This document shows positions 1 through 4,530 of a DNA stretch of 7,264 bases, piece by piece. A model generated the notes under the pieces. It saw nothing but the letters and a program-made list of their open reading frames with translations, searched no databases and was not told the DNA's origin. The translations under genes and the position numbers were made by a program. The DNA comes from JAWLCG01 sp041687295 (GTDB lineage: Bacteria; Planctomycetota; Phycisphaerae; SM23-33; FEN-1343): the NCBI GenBank assembly GCA_041687295.1, contig JAWLCG010000266.1, positions 1 through 7,264 of the forward strand, read 5' to 3'. Each line of letters starts with the position of its first letter. Position 1 is the first letter of the stretch.

Positions 1-23
1 CAGCCGGACTGCGTCCGGCCTAC
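1..23 (+). repeat. REP-like palindromic repeat, copy 1
   Basis: A 7-bp perfect stem (GCCGGAC at 3-9, GTCCGGC at 13-19) closes on the 3-base loop TGC. The same 23 bases recur in inverse orientation at 7194-7216, and the first 19 recur in the same orientation at 7246-7264. Three exact copies in 7 kb, all outside genes, mark this as a dispersed intergenic repeat and not a chance hairpin. The window begins at the repeat, so a partner copy further left cannot be seen. Confidence 0.8.
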
Positions 24-225
24 AGGAGGAGAGCCTGGCTCCCCGGCGGCGTTTCGGCCGCCTGCGGGGCCATGCCCAACCTGGAGCAAGAGGCGTGCCA
101 GAGGCGCACCGGCAGCGGCCGACTTGTCCTAAGCCGCTTCCGAAACAGGCACTGCGATCAAAGACGCATCACGATACGTGGCGGGATGCGCAGGGGAGAG
201 GGTTACAGTCGTGCAGAATGCAATG
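24..225. other. Non-coding stretch downstream of the regulator gene
   Basis: No convincing gene is seen here; the open frames lack family features and a Shine-Dalgarno. The clearest structure is a GC-rich hairpin at 41-69: GGCGGC (45-50) pairs with GCCGCC (57-62), and CCCC (41-44) can pair with GGGG (66-69) across a 3-base bulge. A weaker CGCATC/GATGCG pair lies at 165-170 and 185-190. Either could help end the leftward regulator transcript, but neither is followed by a U-run, so a classical intrinsic terminator is not supported. Confidence 0.4.
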
Positions 226-1581
226 TCAGCGGCGCCGCCCGCGGCCGTCGACGTCGGGGGTCTCGATGCCGTGCGTGCGGATCTTGCGGTAGAGGGTGCT
301 CGCGTCGATGCCGAGGTCGGCGGCGGCCTGTCGGCGGTTGCCCTTGCGGCGCTGGAGCGTTTCGGTGATGAAGAGCTTCTCCAGGGCGGCCAGGCTCATG
401 GGCTGGCCCGTGCGGGCCCCGGCGGCGGCAGGGCGCAGCTCGGGCGGCAGGTGGTTGAGCTCGATGAGCCCGCCGCGGCACAGGACGAAGGCCTGCTCGA
501 TGATGTTCTCCAGCTCGCGGACGTTGCCCGGGTAGTCGTGCTCCATCAGCTGGGCCATCACCGCGTCGCTGACGCCGGCGATGGCCTTGTCTTGCAGGCG
601 GTTGAAGCGGGCGATGAGGTGCTCGACGAGCAGGGGGATATCCTCCCGCCGCTGGGCCAGGCCCGGCAGGCTCAGGTGCACCACGCGGACGCGGTAGTAG
701 AGGTCCTCGCGGAAGTGGCCCGACCGCACGCGGTCGGCGAGGTTGCGGTTGGTCGCCGTGATGACCCGCACGTCGATGGGCACGGGCTTCGTGCCGCCCA
801 GCGGCTCGATGACCCGCTCCTGCAGCACCCGCAGCAGGCGGACCTGCATGGCCGGCGAGACGTCGCCGATCTCGTCCAGGAAGATCGTCCCGCCGTCGGC
901 CAGGGCGAATCGGCCCGGGCGGTCGCGCCGCGCGTCGGTGAAGGCCCCGGCCTTGTGGCCGAACAGCTCGCTCTCGAGCAGCGTGTCGGGCAGGGCCGCA
1001 CAGTTGACGGCCACGAAGGCCTTGCGCTTGCGCGGCGAGAGGTTGTGGATGGCCCGGGCGAACAGCTCCTTGCCCGTGCCGCTGGGGCCCTCGATGAGCA
1101 CGGTGCTGGTGCTGGCGCCGATCTGCGGGAGGATCTCGAACAGCCGGGTCATGGCGGGGCTGCGCCCGACGATGTCCTCGAAGCTGTAGCGGGCGTGGAG
1201 CTCCTTCTGGAGCTGCTCGACCTGGGTGAGGTCCTGGAAGGTCTCGACGCCGCCGACGATCTGGCCCTGGCCGTCGCGGAGCAGGGCGGTCGCCAGGCGG
1301 ATGGGGATCCGCTGGCCCTGCTGGTTGATGATGTGGGCCGTGGCGTTGACGACGGGCTGGCCGGTGTCCATCGTCCGGCGGAGAGCGCAGCTCCGCTCGC
1401 AGATGCTGGCGCGGAAGACGTCGCAGCACTGCCGGCCCAGGGCCTGGTCGCGCGGGATGCCCGTGATCCGCTCGGCCGCCCGGTTGAAGGCGGTGATCCG
1501 CCAGCCGGGGTCGACGGTGAAGACGCCCTCGTTGACCGAGTCCAGGATCGTGATTTCCCGCTGCACTGCGCGTGGGGCCAT
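226..1581 (-). CDS. PAS-domain sigma-54-dependent transcriptional activator (AAA+, Fis-type HTH)
   Basis: This is a bacterial enhancer-binding protein: it would bind upstream DNA and use ATP to open promoters held by sigma-54 RNA polymerase. The 451 residues run in the usual order. A PAS sensor lies at about 8-118, then the AAA+ domain at about 133-375, with Walker A GPSGTGKE (165-172), Walker B GTIFLDEIGD (231-240) and the REDLYYRV arginine-finger region (291-298). A Fis-type helix-turn-helix lies at about 414-439. The sigma-54 contact loop reads GAFTDA (212-217) where GAFTGA is canonical. The PAS domain carries four cysteines (52, 53, 61, 65) that could sense redox state or hold a metal. 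There is no receiver domain, so the signal is probably sensed directly. The start is set by the PAS boundary and an AAAGGA 11 bases upstream (1593-1598). The gene diverges from the NifX-type operon and is its likely cognate regulator. Confidence 0.95.
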   Translation of the reverse strand: MAPRAVQREITILDSVNEGVFTVDPGWRITAFNRAAERITGIPRDQALGRQCCDVFRASICERSCALRRTMDTGQPVVNATAHIINQQGQRIPIRLATALLRDGQGQIVGGVETFQDLTQVEQLQKELHARYSFEDIVGRSPAMTRLFEILPQIGASTSTVLIEGPSGTGKELFARAIHNLSPRKRKAFVAVNCAALPDTLLESELFGHKAGAFTDARRDRPGRFALADGGTIFLDEIGDVSPAMQVRLLRVLQERVIEPLGGTKPVPIDVRVITATNRNLADRVRSGHFREDLYYRVRVVHLSLPGLAQRREDIPLLVEHLIARFNRLQDKAIAGVSDAVMAQLMEHDYPGNVRELENIIEQAFVLCRGGLIELNHLPPELRPAAAGARTGQPMSLAALEKLFITETLQRRKGNRRQAAADLGIDASTLYRKIRTHGIETPDVDGRGRRR

Positions 1582-1625
1582 CGCGGCACCGTTCCTTTCC
1601 GCCGTTGGGCAGGCTGCAGTCGTGC
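1582..1625 (-). promoter_or_regulatory. 5' leader and ribosome binding site of the regulator gene
   Basis: If the extended -10 at 1626-1634 is used, transcription would begin near 1619 and give a leader of roughly 38 bases. It contains AAAGGA (complement of 1593-1598), a modest Shine-Dalgarno 11 bases before the ATG at 1581. No strong leader structure is seen. Confidence 0.4.
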
Positions 1626-1637
1626 ACTATACCACGA
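1620..1637. promoter_or_regulatory. Palindromic operator / upstream activating site, copy 1
   Basis: TCGTG (1620-1624) and CACGA (1633-1637) form perfect 5-bp inverted arms around 8 bases, the size expected for a dimeric Fis-type HTH. Its first 15 bases match, at 12 of 15 positions, the complement of 1655-1669 (see copy 2). The likely ligand is the divergently encoded sigma-54 activator. The site lies about 97 bases upstream of the start implied by the -24/-12 element at 1700-1715, a normal enhancer distance. It also covers the regulator's own -10. Confidence 0.5.
1626..1634 (-). promoter_or_regulatory. Candidate extended -10 promoter of the regulator gene
   Basis: On the minus strand the bases read TGGTATAGT, an extended -10 (TGn plus a TATAAT-like hexamer with one mismatch). 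It sits where a promoter for the regulator at 1581 is expected. No good -35 lies 16-18 bases upstream, which extended -10 promoters tolerate. The motif lies inside the palindrome at 1620-1637, so a protein bound there would block this promoter. Confidence 0.45.
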
Positions 1638-1651
1638 TCGATCTTCCGTGT

Positions 1652-1669
1652 GTATGGCAAAGTGCATGA
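1652..1669. promoter_or_regulatory. Palindromic operator / upstream activating site, copy 2
   Basis: This is an inverted, diverged copy of the site at 1620-1637. Read on the minus strand, 1669-1655 gives TCATGCACTTTGCCA against TCGTGCACTATACCA in copy 1 (12 of 15 identical). Its own symmetry is weaker (3 of 5 arm positions). The two centres are 32 bp apart, about three helical turns, so two dimers could sit on the same DNA face, as is common for sigma-54 enhancers. Confidence 0.45.
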
Positions 1670-1699
1670 GTGTGGCCGAGAGGTCCTCGGCCTGCTCGC

Positions 1700-1715
1700 A
1701 CGCACAACTGTTGCT
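1700..1715 (+). promoter_or_regulatory. Candidate sigma-54 (-24/-12) promoter, distal option
   Basis: The bases ACGCACA-ACTG-TTGCT fit the consensus TGGCACR-N4-TTGCW at five of the seven -24 positions and the whole -12 box. One of the two usually invariant G residues at -24 is a C. The predicted start near 1726 leaves a leader of about 48 bases that keeps the ribosome binding site of the gene at 1774. Confidence 0.4.
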
Positions 1716-1746
1716 GCGTTTTGGGCTTACCGGTTGGGGGCGGCTC

Positions 1747-1762
1747 TGGCACGGCATTTGAA
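1747..1762 (+). promoter_or_regulatory. Candidate sigma-54 (-24/-12) promoter, proximal option
   Basis: TGGCACG (1747-1753) is a full match to the -24 consensus, followed at the right spacing by TTGA (1758-1761) where TTGC is expected, so the -12 C is replaced by A. The implied start (about 1773) falls next to the ATG at 1774 and would drop the Shine-Dalgarno, giving a nearly leaderless message. This counts against it despite the strong -24 box. Confidence 0.3.
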
Positions 1763-1773
1763 GGGGACAGGGC

Positions 1774-2166
1774 ATGATCAGGGTCGCGATCCCAGAGTGG
1801 CAGGGCCGGGTCAGCCCGGTCTTCGACGTGGCTGGCCGGGTGCTGCTCGTCGATGCCGACCCGGGCGCCGAGCGGGCGCGGCGGGAGCTGGCCCTGGAGG
1901 GGGAGGACCCGCAGGCCCGCCTGGCCCGGCTGGTCGAGGCGGGGGCGGACGTGCTGGTCTGCGGCGCGATCTCCAGGCCGCTGGAACTGGCGCTGGCGTC
2001 GGCGGGGATCGAGGTGATCTCGCAGGCCTGCGGCGAGGTCGAGCGGGTGCTCAAGGCCTACCTCGCCGGCGAGCTGGACCAGGAAGCCTACTGGATGCCC
2101 GGCTGCTGTGGCCGGCGGCGGCGCTGTCGCGGCCGGCGGCGCGGCCAACGTGCGAAACGACACTGA
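1774..2166 (+). CDS. NifX/NifB-type (orange-protein-like) dinitrogenase Fe-Mo cofactor biosynthesis family protein
   Basis: This is a small 130-residue protein of the NifX/NafY/ORP fold family (dinitrogenase iron-molybdenum cofactor biosynthesis domain, PF02579). Members hold metal-sulfur clusters or their precursors. Visible hallmarks are the start IRVAIPEWQGRVSPVFD (2-18), the CGAISRPLELAL core (63-74) and a C-terminal MPGCCGRRRR segment (108-117). The domain spans about 1-105; an arginine-rich tail follows. No nitrogenase genes are present, so the name should not be read as nitrogen fixation. The neighbouring Fe-S ATPases instead suggest a role like that of the Mo/Cu-cluster-binding orange protein. 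AAGGGGA at 1761-1767, 6 bases before the ATG, supports this start. It is the first gene of the operon. Confidence 0.9.
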   Translation: MIRVAIPEWQGRVSPVFDVAGRVLLVDADPGAERARRELALEGEDPQARLARLVEAGADVLVCGAISRPLELALASAGIEVISQACGEVERVLKAYLAGELDQEAYWMPGCCGRRRRCRGRRRGQRAKRH

Positions 2167-2177
2167 CCCGCCAGTGT
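2160..2177 (+). other. Small hairpin over the stop codon of the NifX-type gene
   Basis: ACACTG (2160-2165) pairs with CAGTGT (2172-2177) around a 6-base loop. The TGA at 2164-2166 lies partly in the stem. There is no U-run, and the next gene starts 27 bases later, so it is more likely an mRNA stability or processing element than a terminator. It could also be chance. Confidence 0.3.
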
Positions 2178-2203
2178 GCGGGCAAGGATAAAGGAGACAC
2201 ATC

Positions 2204-2533
2204 ATGCCAGGTGGAGACCGAACCGGACCGATGGGACGTGGACCGATGACAGGCCGGGGGGCCGGCCTCTGTGCGGGCGATGCCTTGCCCGGCTACGCCA
2301 ACCCGATGGGCGGGCGTGGCCGAGGCGGCGGGCGGGGGTGGCGTCACCGTTTCTGGGCGACCGGCCTGGCCGGCCGGCAGCGGAGAGGGGCGGGCCGGGC
2401 GGCACCGCCCGTCGAGGCGGGGGGCGAATCCGAGCTCGACGCGCTACAGGCCCAGGCCGAGTCGCTCGAGCAGGGCCTCCAGGCTCTCCGCCAGCGGATC
2501 GAGCAGTTGCAGGGCCCGCGCGACGGGGACTGA
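2204..2533 (+). CDS. DUF5320 family protein, Gly/Arg-rich with C-terminal coiled coil
   Basis: This is a 109-residue protein of unknown function. Its N-terminus, MPGGDRTGPMGRGPMTGRGAG (1-21), is the signature of the DUF5320 family (PF17253), whose members often sit beside NifX-type proteins and Fe-S MinD ATPases in anaerobes. Residues 33-70 are low-complexity Gly/Arg/Ala sequence, probably disordered. Residues 74-105 form a Glu/Gln/Leu-rich stretch with a heptad look, likely a coiled coil that lets it pair with itself or a partner. There is one cysteine (23) and no membrane segment or signal peptide. AAGGAG at 2191-2196, 7 bases before the ATG, fixes the start. An adaptor or scaffold role in the complex is inference from context only. 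Confidence 0.85.
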   Translation: MPGGDRTGPMGRGPMTGRGAGLCAGDALPGYANPMGGRGRGGGRGWRHRFWATGLAGRQRRGAGRAAPPVEAGGESELDALQAQAESLEQGLQALRQRIEQLQGPRDGD

Positions 2534-2558
2534 TCTGCGACGAGTACCCTCGATGTAG

Positions 2559-2610
2559 CGGGCGTTTGTCCGGGCCGGGGCTTCCCTGGCCCCGGAGCGT
2601 TTCGCGCCCG
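2559..2610 (+). other. Nested GC-rich hairpin between DUF5320 and ATPase genes
   Basis: The inner stem CCGGGGC (2575-2581) / GCCCCGG (2589-2595) closes a 7-base loop. An outer CGGGCG (2559-2564) / CGCCCG (2605-2610) can pair around it. The structure ends 3 bases before the GGAGG of the next gene. It could set the relative output of the two halves of the operon by protecting or partly terminating the message. There is no U-run. Confidence 0.4.
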
Positions 2611-2624
2611 TCTGGAGGTGCAGC

Positions 2625-3548
2625 ATGGCTGAGCGTCCGCGAGCTGGCCGAGGGCGAGGCGAGCCGGACCCCATGAGAATCGCCATCGCCAGCGGCAAGG
2701 GCGGCACGGGCAAGACGACGGTGGCCACCAACCTGGCCGCCGTCGCCGCCCGCGCGGGCCGGGATGTGGCCTACCTCGACTGCGACGTCGAGGAGCCCAA
2801 CGGGGCGCTGTTCCTTCGGCCCGCGGTTACCGAGACGCGTCCCGTGCGCGTCAGCGTGCCCGCCGTCGACGCCGACCGGTGCACCGCCTGTGGCCTGTGC
2901 GGGCAGATCTGCCAGTACAGCGCGATCCTGCTGATGGGCGAGCAGGTGCTGGTTTTCCCCTCGATGTGTCACGGCTGCGGGGGCTGCTGGCGGGTCTGCC
3001 CGGCCGGGGCGATCACCGAAACGTTCCGCCAGACCGGCGAGATCCAGCTGGGCCGGGCCGGCGGCGTCCAGTGCGTGCAGGGGCTGTTGCACATCGGCGA
3101 GGCGATGAGCCCGCCGGTGATCCATCAGGTGAAGGCGTCGGCCCCGCCGGCCGAGCTGATCGTCATCGACGCGCCGCCTGGGACGAGCTGCCCGGCCATC
3201 GAGGCCGTCCGCGGGGCCGACTTCGCCCTGCTGGTGACCGAGCCGACGCCCTTCGGCCTGCACGACCTGGCGCTGGCGGTCGAGATGGTCCGCGCCCTGC
3301 GCCTGCCGCTGGGCGTGCTGATCAACCGCGCCGGCATCGGCGACTCGCGGACGCAGGACTACTGCCGCGCCCAGCGGCTCGACGTGCTGGCCGAGATCCC
3401 CGACGACCGCGCCCTGGCCGAGGCCTACTCGCGCGGGCAGCTGGCCTGCGAGGCCCTGCCGGAGCTGGCCGGGCGGTTCGAAAGGCTGCTGTCCACGATT
3501 GAGGGACGGGTGCGGGGCGCCTCGCGACCGGCCGGGGCCCCGCGATGA
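2625..3548 (+). CDS. MinD/Mrp-family P-loop ATPase with inserted 2x[4Fe-4S] ferredoxin domain (first of pair)
   Basis: This is a cytoplasmic ATPase of the MinD/ParA/NBP35 class carrying iron-sulfur clusters. The deviant Walker A is SGKGGTGKTT (23-32) and the switch-like motif is IDAPPG (181-186). Between them are two ferredoxin-type cysteine sets: C86, C89, C92, C96 and C115, C118, C121, C125. The domain order is P-loop, ferredoxin insert (about 80-130), then the rest of the ATPase to about 290. The family usually begins at MRIAIASGKGG, which would be the ATG at 2673. I place the start at 2625 because GGAGG (2614-2618) stands 6 bases before it, which adds a 16-residue Arg/Gly/Pro-rich N-terminus. 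The last four bases overlap the next gene. With its partner it probably drives Fe-S- or metal-cluster handling for the NifX-type protein; this is inferred by analogy with ORP loci. Confidence 0.92.
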   Translation: MAERPRAGRGRGEPDPMRIAIASGKGGTGKTTVATNLAAVAARAGRDVAYLDCDVEEPNGALFLRPAVTETRPVRVSVPAVDADRCTACGLCGQICQYSAILLMGEQVLVFPSMCHGCGGCWRVCPAGAITETFRQTGEIQLGRAGGVQCVQGLLHIGEAMSPPVIHQVKASAPPAELIVIDAPPGTSCPAIEAVRGADFALLVTEPTPFGLHDLALAVEMVRALRLPLGVLINRAGIGDSRTQDYCRAQRLDVLAEIPDDRALAEAYSRGQLACEALPELAGRFERLLSTIEGRVRGASRPAGAPR

Positions 3549-4462
3549 AAGAGCTGGTCGTCATCAGCGGCAAGGGCGGCACGGGCAAGACCTCCATCGT
3601 CGCCTCCTTCGCCGCCCTGGCCGCGGGCCGGGCCGTGCTGGCCGACTGCGACGTCGACGCCGCCGATCTGCACCTGGTGCTCGCCCCGCGCATCGTCCGC
3701 CGCGAGAGCTTCACCGGCGGCCAGCGGGCCCGCATCCGCCCGGGCCACTGCACGGCCTGCGGCAAGTGCGAGGAGCTCTGCCGGTTCGACGCGATCTACT
3801 CCGACGGCCCCGGCAATGGCCGCGTGGAGCGGACCTTCCGCGTCGACCCCATTGCCTGCGAGGGCTGCGGCGTCTGCGCATGGTTCTGCGCGGAGGGCGC
3901 CATCGAGTTCTCCCCAGCCGTCAACGGCGAGTGGTTCGTCAGCGACACCCGCTGCGGGCCCCTCGTGCACGCCCGCCTGGGCATCGCGCAGGCCAACAGC
4001 GGCAAGCTCGTCAGCACCGTCCGCACCGAGGCCCGGGCGCTGGCCGAGCAGCGCGGGCTGGAGATGGTGCTGATCGATGGCTCGCCGGGCATCGGCTGTC
4101 CGGTCATCGCCTCAATCACCGGGGCGAGCCTGGTGCTCATCGTCACCGAGCCGACCGTCAGCGGTCTGCACGACCTGCAGCGCGTCGCCGAGCTGACGCG
4201 CCACTTCGCCGTGCCGGCCCTGGTCTGCGTGAACAAGTGGGACATCAACCCGGACCAGGCCCTGCAAATCGAGTCGGCCGCCCTGCAGGCCGGCCTGCAG
4301 CCGGCGGGCCGGGTGCGCTACGACCGCGCCGTCACCGCCGCCCAGGTGCAGGGCCGGGCCGTCGTCGAGCAGCCCGGCAGCGCCTCCGCCGACGACATCC
4401 GCGCCCTCTGGGCCGCCGTCGAGCGATCCCTGCAGGCCGGGCCCGCCATGATCCCGGAATAG
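3545..4462 (+). CDS. MinD/Mrp-family P-loop ATPase with inserted 2x[4Fe-4S] ferredoxin domain (second of pair)
   Basis: This 305-residue paralogue of the preceding ATPase starts in an ATGA overlap with its stop codon, so translation of the two is probably coupled, in keeping with a 1:1 complex. Walker A is SGKGGTGKTS (8-17). The ferredoxin insert has C69, C72, C75, C79 and C105, C108, C111, C115. The later motif reads LIDGSPGIGCPVI (176-188), and NSGKLVSTVRTEA (151-163) is typical of this subfamily. The two proteins share architecture but differ clearly in sequence (DGSPG here, DAPPG in the first), so they are old paralogues and not a recent duplication. It is the last gene of the operon; the following gene is separated by 68 bases with a hairpin. 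Confidence 0.93.
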   Translation: MKELVVISGKGGTGKTSIVASFAALAAGRAVLADCDVDAADLHLVLAPRIVRRESFTGGQRARIRPGHCTACGKCEELCRFDAIYSDGPGNGRVERTFRVDPIACEGCGVCAWFCAEGAIEFSPAVNGEWFVSDTRCGPLVHARLGIAQANSGKLVSTVRTEARALAEQRGLEMVLIDGSPGIGCPVIASITGASLVLIVTEPTVSGLHDLQRVAELTRHFAVPALVCVNKWDINPDQALQIESAALQAGLQPAGRVRYDRAVTAAQVQGRAVVEQPGSASADDIRALWAAVERSLQAGPAMIPE

Positions 4463-4464
4463 TG

Positions 4465-4493
4465 CTTGCCAAACCCCCACGCGCCGTGGCAAG
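4465..4493 (+). terminator. Candidate hairpin at the end of the operon
   Basis: CTTGCCA (4465-4471) and TGGCAAG (4487-4493) form a perfect 7-bp stem around a 15-base loop, starting 3 bases after the ATPase stop. It fits a transcript end or a 3' stabilising structure. The long loop and lack of a U-run keep confidence low; an operator is an alternative. Confidence 0.35.
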
Positions 4494-4530
4494 GTCATAG
4501 GGCCGATTCTGGCTTACGGAGACCGCGGCC

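Noticed and set aside
206..215. CAGTCGTGCA matching 1617-1626 in the divergent spacer, a possible third operator
   Set aside because: The match stops after 10 bases and the second palindrome arm is missing, so it is probably chance.
178..1761. Long rightward open frame of 527 codons opposite the sigma-54 regulator
   Set aside because: It is antisense to a gene with clear PAS, AAA+ and HTH motifs; its composition (Ala/Val/Leu/Asp/Gly repeats) is typical of a GC-rich shadow frame, with no family motif.
2202..3263. Leftward open frame of 353 codons opposite DUF5320 and the first ATPase
   Set aside because: It spans two genes and an intercistronic hairpin in antisense; low-complexity composition and no motif.
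1774..4462. Nitrogen fixation or FeMo-cofactor cluster
   Set aside because: Only the generic NifX/NifB-type domain is present; there is no nifHDK, nifEN or radical-SAM NifB, and the neighbours fit an ORP-like locus better.
4455..4470. -24/-12-like match ahead of the glycoside hydrolase (GG and TTGC at the right spacing)
   Set aside because: Only GG, one A and TTGC agree, it overlaps the end of the ATPase gene and the hairpin at 4465-4493, and no activator site is seen nearby; chance is likely in GC-rich DNA.
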